Shown in pieces: positions 28,939 to 38,456 of a stretch of DNA of 64,000 bases. The stretch is taken from contig JABSRU010000016.1 of the NCBI GenBank assembly GCA_013214965.1, positions 31,314-95,313 of the forward strand, read 5' to 3'. The first letter of the stretch is position 1. Each line of letters opens with the position of its first letter. Source of the DNA: Gammaproteobacteria bacterium. GTDB lineage: Bacteria > Pseudomonadota > Gammaproteobacteria > Enterobacterales > Psychrobiaceae. The notes below the pieces were generated by a model. The model had not been told where the DNA came from and ran no database searches. It was given only the letters and a program-made list of their open reading frames with translations. The position numbers and the translations under genes are program-made.

Positions 28939-30381
28939 TCACCCTTCTTTTGACATGCCATATTTACGCATTTTCTCTACCAACGTCGTCCGACGCATCC
29001 CCAGAACTTCAGCAGCTCGCGACACCACACCATCCTGTTGTTCAATCGCCTGTCTGATAAGGTCAGTTTCTAGTTCAGAGAGCATTTCTTTAAGATTAAC
29101 TCCTTCTGCTGGTAGTTCGGTTAGGACAGCGCGCTCAGGTAATTTAATCTCATCCTCACCACTGAAAATAGCAGCGAATGCTTCTTGTTCTTGTAACTCT
29201 TCTGGATAATCAGGTTGATACTCAGGGACATCAAGATGACGATACTTGACCGGTAAATCATTAATATCGACTAGGTTATTTGGATAAAGGATCACTAAAC
29301 GTTCAACCAGGTTACTTAACTCTCGAACATTACCCGCCCAAGTATGCAACATTAATGACTCAATACAACGTTGCGTAAAACGAATACTGGTACTGTAAGC
29401 TGACTCCATTCGTGAAACGAGTTCTTGCAACAACAAAGGAACATCATTTTTACGATCACGTAGGGCTGGCATTTCGATCGGAAAAACATTCAAACGGTAA
29501 TAAAGATCTTCTCTGAACTTTCCGTCGCTAATCATCGTTTCAAGATGTTGATGGGTTGCCGCCACGATACGGACGTCACAACGAATGGTTTTATTTCCAC
29601 CGACCCGCTCAAACGTTCTCTCTTGTAACACTCGCAATAGTTTAACTTGCATTGGTTGTGGCATATCACCGATTTCATCGAGAAATAATGTCCCCCCTTC
29701 AGCGAGTTCGAAACGTCCCTTACGAGTAGTGAACGCGCCAGTAAAAGCGCCCTTCTCATGGCCAAACAACTCACTTTCTAATAGTTCAGGGGGAATGGCA
29801 CCACAATTGATAGGAATGAAAGGCCCTTCTCGGCGTTTAGAATAATAATGAACATTACGAGCGACCACTTCCTTACCCGTCCCTGACTCACCTAATACCA
29901 ACACGTTAGCATCCGTTAACGCCACTTGTTCAATCAGTAAACGAACATCTTGAATAGTGTCACTACGACCAACTAAGCTTCTAAACAGCATAGAGTGCGA
30001 GCCACCGACGGCTAAGGCGCCGGGACGCTTATTATAAAAATCTTGGCAGTTATGAAGTTCTTGAGTCACTTGAGCGTATTTGAACGGCTGCTCTATAATA
30101 CCAACCAAATTAGCATTGAGATCGCTTGCACCACCTTGGCCAATGAATAAAAAGGGTTGAAGAGGAAATCCTTTACCGAATTCTAACGTTTGATCGGAAA
30201 GTGAACTATCTATAATAACACTTCGATAAACGATGCCATCTTGATTTTTCAACGCTTGGGCCAACATCACTAAATCACTAAAGCATTCGACAGACTCACC
30301 AATAAACTCTAACACTGTTATCAATTTTTGTCTTTGTTGTGAATCTGTTCCACAAATCAAAATTGTATCTAAAACCTGCAT
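28939..30381 (-). CDS. flrA: master flagellar regulator FlrA (FleQ)
   Basis: About 480 aa. The N-terminal FleQ-type receiver-like domain is followed by an AAA+ domain with Walker [15 protein letters not shown], the sigma-54 loop [10 protein letters not shown] and [16 protein letters not shown]-terminal HTH ([20 protein letters not shown]) completes it. The chosen ATG ([13 protein letters not shown]) gives the same N-terminal length as P. aeruginosa FleQ; an ATG 13 codons earlier lacks a ribosome site. FlrA starts the flagellar cascade. A perfect FleQ-type box lies about 125 bp upstream, so autoregulation is plausible. Confidence 0.95.
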   Translation of the reverse strand: MQVLDTILICGTDSQQRQKLITVLEFIGESVECFSDLVMLAQALKNQDGIVYRSVIIDSSLSDQTLEFGKGFPLQPFLFIGQGGASDLNANLVGIIEQPFKYAQVTQELHNCQDFYNKRPGALAVGGSHSMLFRSLVGRSDTIQDVRLLIEQVALTDANVLVLGESGTGKEVVARNVHYYSKRREGPFIPINCGAIPPELLESELFGHEKGAFTGAFTTRKGRFELAEGGTLFLDEIGDMPQPMQVKLLRVLQERTFERVGGNKTIRCDVRIVAATHQHLETMISDGKFREDLYYRLNVFPIEMPALRDRKNDVPLLLQELVSRMESAYSTSIRFTQRCIESLMLHTWAGNVRELSNLVERLVILYPNNLVDINDLPVKYRHLDVPEYQPDYPEELQEQEAFAAIFSGEDEIKLPERAVLTELPAEGVNLKEMLSELETDLIRQAIEQQDGVVSRAAEVLGMRRTTLVEKMRKYGMSKEG

Positions 30382-30496
30382 TTTGACGCTATTACCTTTA
30401 GTATTTGAAAGAAAGTCCATTTCATTATAAAAACTATTAAAATAAACTATTTACTAGTTTTATATTATTCCTTTATTCTACCTGTCTTCGCAAAAA

Positions 30497-30530
30497 TATA
30501 GCAATAGTCAATTTATTGACTATTGCTATA
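30497..30530. promoter_or_regulatory. 34-bp perfect palindrome with a FleQ/FlrA-type box
   Basis: Arms of 15 bp (TATAGCAATAGTCAA and its exact complement) flank a TTTA centre. The core GTCAATTTATTGAC at 30507-30520 matches the published P. aeruginosa FleQ consensus GTCAATNNATTGAC without mismatch. It lies between divergent flrA and fliS, 31 bp before the fliS sigma-54 promoter. Likely role: operator for FlrA, controlling flrA itself, fliS or both. Confidence 0.7.
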
Positions 30531-30560
30531 GCCTCTGCCGAGGAAACAACAGCTCTATAT

Positions 30561-30575
30561 TGGCAAGAATATTGC
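30561..30575 (+). promoter_or_regulatory. sigma-54 promoter of fliS
   Basis: TGGCAAGAATATTGC on the plus strand is an excellent sigma-54 element, pointing toward fliS with a leader of about 105 bases. The leader contains GTCAATAGTC (30636-30645), a sequence also present upstream of flhA. Confidence 0.85.
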
Positions 30576-30690
30576 TTAACAATAACAGACGCTTACTATG
30601 TGTCAAAAAAGACTTCGATATAAAAACTATTATTAGTCAATAGTCAGTGTATTATTAGAATATTCAACACTAGAGCTCAAGGATTATATT

Positions 30691-31095
30691 ATGACTCGTT
30701 TATCCATTAAAAAGTACCGTCAAACTAGTGTTAGCGGCGCAGCAGAAGATAGCCCATATCAATTAGTCTCAGAAATATTTAAGCAAGTTTTAGGCAGTAT
30801 TGCAGCCGCCAAAGGCGCAATCAGCCAAAACAACATTGAAAAACGTAATGAATTACTCAATAAAGCGATTGTCCTTATTGGCGTACTGGAGGGCTCATTA
30901 GACTTTAAAAATGGTGGTGAAATCTCAGATAATTTGGCGGCATTGTATGAATATACAACTCATTTATTATTTCAAGCCAATTTAAATAATTCACAATCAG
31001 AGCTCGATGAAGCATTGCAGCTATTATTACCGATAAAATCAGCTTGGGAACAAATACCCTTAGATCAACAAACAAAGGTCAGTTTTAGCAACTAA
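30691..31095 (+). CDS. fliS: flagellin export chaperone FliS
   Basis: 134 aa, with the FliS pattern YQLVSEIFKQVLGSIAAAKG, IGVLEGSLDFKNGGEISDNL and LYEYTTHLLFQANLNNS. FliS holds flagellin unfolded before export. It lies on the plus strand, while flrA on one side and fliD on the other are minus. In the usual Vibrio/Shewanella order fliD, fliT, fliS and flrA all run the same way. It has its own sigma-54 promoter. Confidence 0.95.
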   Translation: MTRLSIKKYRQTSVSGAAEDSPYQLVSEIFKQVLGSIAAAKGAISQNNIEKRNELLNKAIVLIGVLEGSLDFKNGGEISDNLAALYEYTTHLLFQANLNNSQSELDEALQLLLPIKSAWEQIPLDQQTKVSFSN

Positions 31096-31132
31096 CAATA
31101 TTTATACCAATCTGGCAAAAATGGGAAATATA

Positions 31133-31456
31133 ATGGTCATTGAAAAATTAACTCAAATTATTAATCTATCAAACCAGTTAATGGTGGCTATTAACCTTGT
31201 TGGTCCAGACAATGAATCGACAGATGTACTCGATGACCTAAAAACCATTGAGCAAGCAAGGAAAGTTGCTTTTATGGCGTTATTTGAAGGATATAGTTTA
31301 GATGAATTACAGCTCCATTTGACCTTATTACAACAGGCTGTCGATTTAGATTTTCAACTGAAAGATTTGGCACTACAAAAAAAGGGCATAATGGCCAAGG
31401 CGGTTATTCAGCAAAAAAACAACACCAAAGCGACTAATGCTTATTTGAGTAAATAA
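31133..31456 (+). CDS. FliT-like flagellar chaperone
   Basis: About 107 aa, helical and Gln/Leu-rich, 37 bp after fliS in the same direction. The ATG giving MVIEKLTQIINLSN is preceded by GGGA at good spacing; an ATG four codons earlier is weaker. Small helical proteins in this place in related clusters (FliT/FlaI family) act as export chaperones for the cap protein FliD, which is encoded convergently next door. The assignment rests mainly on context and size. Confidence 0.65.
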   Translation: MVIEKLTQIINLSNQLMVAINLVGPDNESTDVLDDLKTIEQARKVAFMALFEGYSLDELQLHLTLLQQAVDLDFQLKDLALQKKGIMAKAVIQQKNNTKATNAYLSK

Positions 31457-31484
31457 CCTGAATACCGGTTAAATAAGCATTAGT
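31433..31484. terminator. convergent hairpin between the FliT-like gene and fliD
   Basis: A perfect 14-bp inverted repeat (ACTAATGCTTATTT and complement) has a 24-base loop. The left arm overlaps the last codons of the FliT-like gene. With no tight T-run on either side it is more a bidirectional barrier between convergent transcripts than a classic terminator. Confidence 0.5.
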
Positions 31485-31512
31485 TCAAGAAGATCATTGA
31501 ATAGTTATTATT

Positions 31513-33012
31513 TTATTTGGTCTTTCGGACCACACCAGGCATGTTACTAAGCTGAGCCATCATATAAGAACTGGTTGAAGTCATCTGGGCAACTAACAAG
31601 TCCATCGCATTATATTGTGATAATAACCGCGCTTCGTATTTTTTCATTTTCGAATCAAATGATATCATATCATCGTCGAGTCGTTCGAGTTGGGTTTGGT
31701 AGCCCTCGATGCGCGTTGCAATTAAACCGTCTTTTTTAGTATAGCTGTCGAGGACACTATGCAATGAAGCCGCAAAGCCTGGCTTATCTTCTGTGCCAAT
31801 AAAAAACTGCTGAATCGCACCGGGATTTTTACTTAACGTTTCCTTTAACTCGCTGGCATCAAATGTTAATTTACCGTATTGATCCGACTCAACCCCAAGC
31901 TGTGATAGCGATAAGGAATTACTACCCTCACTATTAAAGGGCCGACTGAGCATCGTCCGTAGCTTATAAGTGACACCACGTAGCATCGAATCACCGACCA
32001 TCGCGCCATTCGACTCGCTTTCATTGGTTTTTGCTTTGCCCAAGGTTTTCGCCAACTCATAATATTCATTATAAGCTTTAACAAAATTTCCAAGCTCCCG
32101 ACTAACCATCGAGTTGTCTTCGCTAACTGACGCGTTCGATACATCATCATCAACACCATGGGCTTTTGTAGCGGTAATATCAACCCCGTCAATCGCCCCT
32201 TTAAATTCATTTGTGGCATTGGTAATGGTAATAACACCATCGATGGTAATAGAGGCATCGTTAGCAGATTTCAGCTGTTGTAAGTTAGAACTAATGGGCG
32301 GTGAAATCGTGGCCAATTCATCAACAGAGTCCAAAGCGGCAATATTTGTTAAGTCCACTACGGTGGCCGAACCAATCTTGCTTAAATCATTAACACTATC
32401 GGTGCCATCAGCTTGAGTCGCCGTAACAAAAATTTGATTGTCTTTGCCGGTTTCCTTGGCGGTCATGACTAGGCGTTGCTTACCGTTGTCTTCGGTAATG
32501 ATCGTCGCTATCACATCATCATTATCGGTGGCTTTATTTATTTTATCGCGGATATCACTCAAAGTATCGGTGTCGCTGACCTCAATGTTGAAACCATTCT
32601 TGCCAGCAACCGCGTCTTTAGCCGTCGCAAAACTCAAGGTTCCGGTCCCTATTTTGGCGTCTTTCTCAAAGCTGGTGTTGGTCATCGCTTTATGGGCTTG
32701 GGCTAACTGATTAACCTTAACATCGTAACTGCCCACTTGCGCAGTTTTGTCAGAAGAGAGTGAAATAAAGTCATCGCTACCGGAGGTTTTTCGTAGTTGA
32801 AATTTCTCAATGTCTTTCAGTTTTTCGAGTGAAGAAGCCAAGCTATCAAGCGCACTTTTCAAAGCGCCATTGGCTGAAATATTAGTGGTTAATTTAGCCC
32901 CTTGCTTATTCATTCTCTGTTGAAAAGGAACTCGCTCAGCATTAACAAAAGCGTTAACAATATCCTTAACGGGCATCCCTGAGCCTAAACCGGTGAATGA
33001 AATTCCTGACAT
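31513..33012 (-). CDS. fliD: filament cap protein FliD
   Basis: 499 aa. The N-terminal FliD domain starts SGISFTGLGSGMPVKDIVNA. The middle part contains ATKAHGVDDDVSNASVSEDN, and the conserved C-terminal region has LYYxLAKTLG-type and LTFDASELKETLSKNPGAIQ motifs, ending in coiled coil. FliD caps the growing filament and folds flagellin. It is 38 bp from flaG. Confidence 0.95.
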   Translation of the reverse strand: MSGISFTGLGSGMPVKDIVNAFVNAERVPFQQRMNKQGAKLTTNISANGALKSALDSLASSLEKLKDIEKFQLRKTSGSDDFISLSSDKTAQVGSYDVKVNQLAQAHKAMTNTSFEKDAKIGTGTLSFATAKDAVAGKNGFNIEVSDTDTLSDIRDKINKATDNDDVIATIITEDNGKQRLVMTAKETGKDNQIFVTATQADGTDSVNDLSKIGSATVVDLTNIAALDSVDELATISPPISSNLQQLKSANDASITIDGVITITNATNEFKGAIDGVDITATKAHGVDDDVSNASVSEDNSMVSRELGNFVKAYNEYYELAKTLGKAKTNESESNGAMVGDSMLRGVTYKLRTMLSRPFNSEGSNSLSLSQLGVESDQYGKLTFDASELKETLSKNPGAIQQFFIGTEDKPGFAASLHSVLDSYTKKDGLIATRIEGYQTQLERLDDDMISFDSKMKKYEARLLSQYNAMDLLVAQMTSTSSYMMAQLSNMPGVVRKTK

Positions 33013-33050
33013 GATATTACCCCACTAACGACTAACGCTGATAAATAAGC

Positions 33051-33461
33051 TTACGCTTTAATATTAACAAATGTGCCGGCTGCATCCGACAAGCTTGCCA
33101 CTAAGTCTAACACTTCTTCTGATGGATATTGACGCACGGTTTCACCTGAATTACGATCGATCACTTTGATGACGTCGCGACCTGAATCTTCGTCAACACT
33201 AAACTCTAACCCGCGATTCAATGAACCAACAAAATCTTGCAATTTTTGCGCCATCATTTCTAGTTGTTCACGGTTAAGCTCTAACGGTTTAACAGGCTGC
33301 TCCGCTGAGTTTTTAATTCCTTGCCGAGGCAACAATGACTCTTTTTCGGCGGCATTTGGTATTGCTGCTAACGACTGGTCATGATTATCCCCTCTAACTA
33401 ATTGATTGTTATTAGGTACATTGACATCAGTTGCTGCTGCCATTGACATTTCTATGCTCAT
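33051..33461 (-). CDS. flaG: flagellar protein FlaG
   Basis: 136 aa. The C-terminal half matches the FlaG family (LNRGLEFSVDEDSGRDVIKV, GETVRQYPSEEVLDLVASL). The N-terminal half is variable. FlaG affects filament length in several polar flagellates. It has an AGGAG ribosome site, follows the second flagellin after a terminator and leads fliD. I could not find a clear sigma-28 or sigma-54 element before it. Confidence 0.9.
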   Translation of the reverse strand: MSIEMSMAAATDVNVPNNNQLVRGDNHDQSLAAIPNAAEKESLLPRQGIKNSAEQPVKPLELNREQLEMMAQKLQDFVGSLNRGLEFSVDEDSGRDVIKVIDRNSGETVRQYPSEEVLDLVASLSDAAGTFVNIKA

Positions 33462-33497
33462 GATTAACTCCTATCTTTAACTCGCTAATATTCCATT

Positions 33498-33537
33498 AAA
33501 AAACGAAAATAACCGCTGCTGATTTCTCAGGCAACGG
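33498..33537 (-). terminator. intrinsic terminator of the second flagellin gene
   Basis: On the minus strand CCGTTGCCTGA and TCAGCAGCGG pair around GAAA with one bulge and one G-T pair, followed by TTATTTTCGTTTTTT. It lies between the flagellin and flaG. Confidence 0.75.
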
Positions 33538-33622
33538 CTATGGCACGGCTTATTTTCTATTGCCTTGTTATGTAACGCTTAACAAGATGATGGCTACAAT
33601 CAAAAGCCAATTACGTGGTTGC

Positions 33623-35116
33623 CTAGCCTAACAAGCTTAATGCTGCTTGTGGTAACTGATTCGCTTGCGCTAAAATCGAAGTACCTGCTTGTTGTAATAT
33701 TTGGTTCTTTGTCATTATTGCTGTTTCAGAAGCGAAATCAGTATCACGAATTCGGCTACGTGATGCAGATACGTTTTCTTGAATGTTCGACAAGTTAGAA
33801 ATCGTGTGTTCAAAGCGATTTTGCACCGCACCTAAATCGGCACGTTGACCATCAATTTGTGCTATTGCACCATCGATAACAGCAATCGCATTTTGCGCAC
33901 CCTGTTGAGTGCCTAAATCAACATCACCAACAGCAGTCAGGGTAGAAATATGGGCGTCAGTATCTGCGCCCAAGGTAACATCGCCAGAGGCTACATTAAA
34001 ACTACCACTACCAGTCAAACGAATAGAACCAGCAACAGTTGTTGAGTTAGCACCACCGCCCGTTAGTGTAGTTGTTGTATCACCTTCCGCTGTGCCGTCA
34101 AAATTCATCCCAACAACATCAATTGTTTTAGTCGTACCTGAGTGAGTAAAGTCATCAATAGCAATATTAGCGCCCGAGGCATCATTTAAGATTAACGCAC
34201 CGGCATCATCAAGGGTAGCAGAGACGTTTGTCTGTCCTGACTTAGCATTAATTGCTTCAGCCAACGCCTTTAAATCACCTTTAGTCTCAATGTTAGCGGC
34301 AATAACTTGACCATTTAATTTAAAACCAACGGCACCAGCCTCAGCTAAATTGTCTAACTTTACTGAAGTGTTTGAGCTGGCAACAACGCCTGTTTTACTA
34401 GTCTTGGCATTCATATTGTTGGCAATTTGTTCCGCACTATCACCAGCAGCATTAGTAACAGATTCAACAAGGCCATTTTTACCCGTGATGTCAACACCAC
34501 CAGCGGTGATGCCGTTACCAGCTGTTGCATTAGCTGCAGCACCAGTTGCCGCAGCAGATGTTTCGCCTAAACCTGCGGTTGTTCCTTGAAGATCATAGCT
34601 CTTAGTGCCAATGGAATTAGCGGCAATACTGCCTAACGATACTGAGATAGTTTCGTTAGCTTGAGCGCCGACCTGAAATTTTCGACTACCAAAAGAACCA
34701 TCTAATAAGTTAGTCCCACCAAAACTGGTGGTTTCAGAAATACGGGTTAATTCCGTTTGTAACGCTGAAACTTCTTTTTGCAGTGCATCACGGTCAGCTG
34801 ACGAGTTTGAACCGTTAGCAGACTGTAAAGACAGATCACGCATCCGTTGTAATATATCGGTTGATGCCTGCATTGCACCCTCAGCGGTTTGTGCCATTGA
34901 GATGCCATCGTTCGCGTTACGTTGTGCAACACCTAACCCGCTAATCTGTGAACTTAAACGGTTAGAAATCTGTAGACCAGCGGCATCATCTTTTGCAGAG
35001 TTAATGCGCATACCAGATGATAAACGTTGCATAGAGGTAGTCAAGGCTGAACCAGATTTAGAAAGGTTACGTTGACCGTTTAAAGAAGCTACGTTAGTTT
35101 GAACTGTTAAAGCCAT
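33623..35116 (-). CDS. fliC: flagellin (second copy, probable sigma-28 target)
   Basis: 497 aa. Conserved D0/D1 N-terminus ([40 protein letters not shown]) and C-terminus ([20 protein letters not shown], ending in [10 protein letters not shown]) flank an Ala/Gly/Thr-rich variable centre of about 220 residues. It is close to the neighbouring flagellin at both ends and different in the centre. The long Ala/Thr-rich centre is larger than in many Vibrio flagellins. A sigma-28 element lies upstream and a strong terminator downstream. Confidence 0.96.
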   Translation of the reverse strand: MALTVQTNVASLNGQRNLSKSGSALTTSMQRLSSGMRINSAKDDAAGLQISNRLSSQISGLGVAQRNANDGISMAQTAEGAMQASTDILQRMRDLSLQSANGSNSSADRDALQKEVSALQTELTRISETTSFGGTNLLDGSFGSRKFQVGAQANETISVSLGSIAANSIGTKSYDLQGTTAGLGETSAAATGAAANATAGNGITAGGVDITGKNGLVESVTNAAGDSAEQIANNMNAKTSKTGVVASSNTSVKLDNLAEAGAVGFKLNGQVIAANIETKGDLKALAEAINAKSGQTNVSATLDDAGALILNDASGANIAIDDFTHSGTTKTIDVVGMNFDGTAEGDTTTTLTGGGANSTTVAGSIRLTGSGSFNVASGDVTLGADTDAHISTLTAVGDVDLGTQQGAQNAIAVIDGAIAQIDGQRADLGAVQNRFEHTISNLSNIQENVSASRSRIRDTDFASETAIMTKNQILQQAGTSILAQANQLPQAALSLLG

Positions 35117-35187
35117 GATGTTTCTCCTGTCTACTTAGACGTTGGTATTTGTTAATTCAGTGTAGGGGTTGTTCCCAGTTACTTAAT

Positions 35188-35214
35188 TCAACGGCGCCAT
35201 CGACAAATACTTTA
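35188..35214 (-). promoter_or_regulatory. sigma-28 promoter of the second flagellin gene
   Basis: On the minus strand TAAAGTAT-N11-GCCGTTGA matches the sigma-28 consensus (TAAAGTTT-N11-GCCGATAA) with exact 11-base spacing, 71 bases before the flagellin ATG. No sigma-54 element is present in this gap. Confidence 0.7.
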
Positions 35215-35338
35215 ACTTTTTTTTCATTCTTTTTTACTAGAACATTACTATGTGCACTTAACGTACTGATAGTAAACATATAAAATTAAATTTATTATTT
35301 TATATTTTTAATAAACTTTAATTTTTTTATCTTTTAAC

Positions 35339-35366
35339 GAAAAAAACTCATCATAAATGATGAGTT
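35339..35366 (-). terminator. intrinsic terminator of the first flagellin gene
   Basis: Perfect 9-bp stem AACTCATCA/TGATGAGTT with a four-base loop and a T-run on the minus strand, 39 bases past the stop. Confidence 0.88.
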
Positions 35367-35404
35367 CTCTGTTGCAGCTAGCAGCATTAAAATCAGATTG
35401 GCAG

Positions 35405-36862
35405 TTAGCCGCCCAATAATTGTACCGCCGCTTGAGGGATCTGATTGGCCTGGGACAAGATTGATGTGCCTGCCTGTTGCAAAATTTGGTTTTTAGTCAT
35501 GATCGCCGTTTCAATCGCAAAATCGGTATCGCGAATTCGGCTACGCGCCGCTGAGTTATTTTCAACGACATTAGATAAATTAGAAATAGTAGACTCGAGG
35601 CGGTTTTGAATGGCACCCATGCTCGCTCTGTTACTATCAATAAAGGCTAATGCTGAATCAATGACCTCAATGGACAATTGCGCGCCAACGGCACTACTAA
35701 CATCGATTTCATCAATGGGATCAAGCTGCGCTGATGTAACCGTTGTGGTAGGCATAACTTTTTCTGTGCTACCCGCCACGGTGTAGTTAAGTGAGGAAGA
35801 TAAACGAATGACGCCAGTAGCCGTTGCTTTTCCACCAGCCTGATCTAAGGTGAAGGTATCTAATCGTGCATTCCCTTCATAATCCATCGCCTTAATCTCG
35901 GTACTTTGTGCACTAACGTAACTGGTGATATTAATGTCATCACCGGCTTCACTGGTTAACACCATTTTATTGTCAATGGCTTCGGCAGTGATTCCTGTTT
36001 TACCTGACATTTTATTAATTTCGTTGACCATCGCACCAACATCATCTTTACCAACCGTTGCTGATATTTGAATTGGGGTACTATTAGAGCCTTGAATTTT
36101 AAATGAGGCTGAGGTCGCCGGAACAAATGCGGCAAAGTCGAATTGAGTTAGGGTTCGAGCATCAGCTTTCGCCGTCGAATCACTATGATTAATCGCTTTC
36201 GTTAAATCTTTAGCCGACGTTCCAGTCAATGGCTTAGTTATACCATCTGAACTGGTGATAGTAATCGTACCAGCGACCGAGTTAGCCGCACCGACTGAGC
36301 CATAACCGTCACCGGCGGCATCGTCTTTACCTTGAATGTCTAAACTATAAGAACCAATGGCATTGGCGGTAAATGAAGACAACCCCATTTGAATGGTTTC
36401 AAATGATTTAGCGCCCACTTGGAAGCTCTCTGTGCCAAAGCTACCATCGAGCAATTTACGCTCACCAAAGGTGGTTGTTTCTGCAATTCGAGTCAATTCT
36501 TGCTGCAACTGTGTGACTTCTTCTTGAATCGCACGGCGATCGGAGGCTGAATTAGAGCCGTTAGCCGCTTGAATCGATAGATCTCGCATTCGATGTAAAA
36601 TATTAGTTGATTCTTGCAATGCACCTTCAGCGGTTTGGGCTAACGAGATACCATCTCCGGCATTACGAATCGCAACATTAAGTCCCGATATTTGAGAGGA
36701 CAAACGATTGGAGATCTGTAAACCAGCCGCATCATCTTTGGCGCTGTTAATCCGCATCCCCGATGATAAACGTTGCATAGAAGTCGCCAGAGCACTGCCT
36801 GATTTACCTAAATTTCGTTGTGCATTTAACGATGTGACGTTTGTTTGTACTGTAAGAGCCAT
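35405..36862 (-). CDS. fliC: flagellin (first copy, probable sigma-54 target)
   Basis: 485 aa. The terminal D0/D1 domains are nearly the same as in the adjacent flagellin ([20 protein letters not shown] at the start, [11 protein letters not shown] at the end); the centre is unrelated in detail. The gene has a perfect sigma-54 promoter, a GGAGGC-type ribosome site and a structured leader. This is like the FlaA flagellin of Vibrio, whose sigma-54 control sets it apart from the sigma-28 flagellins. It is probably the major or first-exported filament subunit (inference). Confidence 0.96.
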   Translation of the reverse strand: MALTVQTNVTSLNAQRNLGKSGSALATSMQRLSSGMRINSAKDDAAGLQISNRLSSQISGLNVAIRNAGDGISLAQTAEGALQESTNILHRMRDLSIQAANGSNSASDRRAIQEEVTQLQQELTRIAETTTFGERKLLDGSFGTESFQVGAKSFETIQMGLSSFTANAIGSYSLDIQGKDDAAGDGYGSVGAANSVAGTITITSSDGITKPLTGTSAKDLTKAINHSDSTAKADARTLTQFDFAAFVPATSASFKIQGSNSTPIQISATVGKDDVGAMVNEINKMSGKTGITAEAIDNKMVLTSEAGDDINITSYVSAQSTEIKAMDYEGNARLDTFTLDQAGGKATATGVIRLSSSLNYTVAGSTEKVMPTTTVTSAQLDPIDEIDVSSAVGAQLSIEVIDSALAFIDSNRASMGAIQNRLESTISNLSNVVENNSAARSRIRDTDFAIETAIMTKNQILQQAGTSILSQANQIPQAAVQLLGG

Positions 36863-36878
36863 AATATAGCCTCCACGT

Positions 36879-36913
36879 TGATGGCTAGCGCATCATCGTG
36901 TGATGCCATCAAG
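36879..36913 (-). promoter_or_regulatory. stem-loop in the flagellin 5' leader
   Basis: TTGATG/CATCAA and GCATCA/TGATGC pair as a stacked 6+6 bp stem with a six-base bulge and five-base loop, just upstream of the GGAGGC ribosome site of the first flagellin. An alternative pairing TTGATGGC/GCCATCAA shares bases with the inner stem. It could affect mRNA stability or translation. Confidence 0.45.
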
Positions 36914-36956
36914 CCGGTATAATGATTAAAGTTACTGCTTAGCTAGTTATAACTAA

Positions 36957-36971
36957 GCAATCAACGTGCCA
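36957..36971 (-). promoter_or_regulatory. sigma-54 promoter of the first flagellin gene
   Basis: TGGCACGTTGATTGC on the minus strand is a perfect sigma-54 consensus match, 95 bases before the flagellin ATG. Confidence 0.9.
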
Positions 36972-37081
36972 AGGTTTACGTTTATTTTATAGAATGACTG
37001 AATTCGTTATATATCTCGCTTAGAAAGGGGGTTAGTGATGAAATTAGTGCTAGTAATTGAATATATAATCCCTCAGAAACT

Positions 37082-37108
37082 AAAAAACCAGTCAATTTTA
37101 TGACTGGT
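37082..37108 (-). terminator. intrinsic terminator after flgL
   Basis: Stem ACCAGTCA/TGACTGGT with a six-base loop and a T6 run on the minus strand. A second hairpin without a T-run (GATTGTC/GACAATC, 37147-37168) lies closer to the flgL stop. Confidence 0.8.
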
Positions 37109-37182
37109 CTTTAACAAGGTGGCAATATTATCAAGGTGGTTTGCCGGATTGTCTAATAATTGACAATCATTGCCGCCCAGGT

Positions 37183-38445
37183 TTAAAGGTAATTAAGTAA
37201 TGACATGCCTTGAACTTTGGAAAATGCAGTTTGTGACGCTGTCAATGCCAATTTTTGTTGCTCGAACATAGATATCGCCTTAACCATGTCTAAATCTTCA
37301 AGTCCTGAACGTGATTTTTCCAAGGTCAAATCATAATCAAGATGACGTTCCCTTTGACTTTCTGTCAATTGCAGCCGAGTACCAATTTCGGCACGCACAT
37401 TACCCAGTTTAATACTAATTTCATCTATATTCGCCACAATATGACCAAAATCAAGTTGCCGCTTCGCCTCGGCAAGGCCTTGGCCATTTCCGGACTTCAA
37501 CCAAGCGATAGCCTGAGTCATGGTACTAAAGATATCCTGTTTGTCTTGGCGTTTTAGTTCGATGGTGTCACCATCTTGTGGTTTCTTATCGATCACAACA
37601 CTGACGCCATTAAAAGATATTTCTTTGCCCGCAACATAAGGTTCACTCGTTGCAGGTAGTGCCGGAAAAACCTGAACCGGTGGCGTGCTTGAGTCAACAA
37701 CCGAAAACTCCATTTCATTGCTAGTGGCATTACGCGTAAAGTTAATGGTGTAATCATCGGCGACATAATTTGCTCGATCGGAAATCACCGCACTTTTAAC
37801 AATGGCGCGATCGATTGGCTCATCAATCAATGGGTTCGTATTAGCGGCCAACTGATAGGTTGGATTAAAATCTCCGACCGCATTGGGAATTTCCATAAAG
37901 ACTTTTTGACCCGAATCACTGGTGGCAACCGTAACTCCAGGTCCAACATTCGTTAATCGCTGGCCTTTATCACCGCTATAAACGACTAATTCATCGGATT
38001 GCAATTCAAACGGCGGTGTATTCGTTTGAAATCCACCAAAGATATAGCTTCCAGATTCATCCCGGCTATTAGATAAAGACAGTAGTTCGTCAAACCGAGC
38101 GGTTAGTTCATCGGCTAATGCTTTGCGTGATGAATCATCATTAGCAACACTATTACCTTGTAAAAATAGCTCCTTGACCCGCATCACCACATTCTCAGCC
38201 GTTTGCATCGCAGTTTCTTGGACATTAATCCGTGATTCAGCAAAATTAATATTGGTTTGGTATTGTTTAGTCATCGCCTGCTCTTGGCGAATATTTAAAA
38301 TAGAGTTAGTGGCAACCGAATCATCACCAGCCGTAATCACCCGCTTTTTTTCAGACAAATTGTTCAATGTCTGATTTAACTCAGACTGGCGCGAAATAAT
38401 ATTAGTGGTGTTTCTGCTATAAAATTGGCTGGTAGAAATACGCAT
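37183..38445 (-). CDS. flgL: hook-filament junction protein FlgL
   Basis: 420 aa with flagellin-like ends: MRISTSQFYSRNTTNIISRQ at the N-terminus and a C-terminal KSRSGLEDLDMVKAISMFEQ coiled region ending MSLLNYL. FlgL (HAP3) joins the hook to the filament together with FlgK. It follows flgK by 11 bp and closes the flgF-flgL stretch, with a terminator after it. Confidence 0.96.
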   Translation of the reverse strand: MRISTSQFYSRNTTNIISRQSELNQTLNNLSEKKRVITAGDDSVATNSILNIRQEQAMTKQYQTNINFAESRINVQETAMQTAENVVMRVKELFLQGNSVANDDSSRKALADELTARFDELLSLSNSRDESGSYIFGGFQTNTPPFELQSDELVVYSGDKGQRLTNVGPGVTVATSDSGQKVFMEIPNAVGDFNPTYQLAANTNPLIDEPIDRAIVKSAVISDRANYVADDYTINFTRNATSNEMEFSVVDSSTPPVQVFPALPATSEPYVAGKEISFNGVSVVIDKKPQDGDTIELKRQDKQDIFSTMTQAIAWLKSGNGQGLAEAKRQLDFGHIVANIDEISIKLGNVRAEIGTRLQLTESQRERHLDYDLTLEKSRSGLEDLDMVKAISMFEQQKLALTASQTAFSKVQGMSLLNYL

Positions 38446-38456
38446 CAGCTACTCCT

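Noticed and set aside
33462..33622. sigma-54 site for flaG-fliD (TGCCATAGCCGTTGC)
   Set aside because: It lacks the essential -24 GG and overlaps the flagellin terminator.
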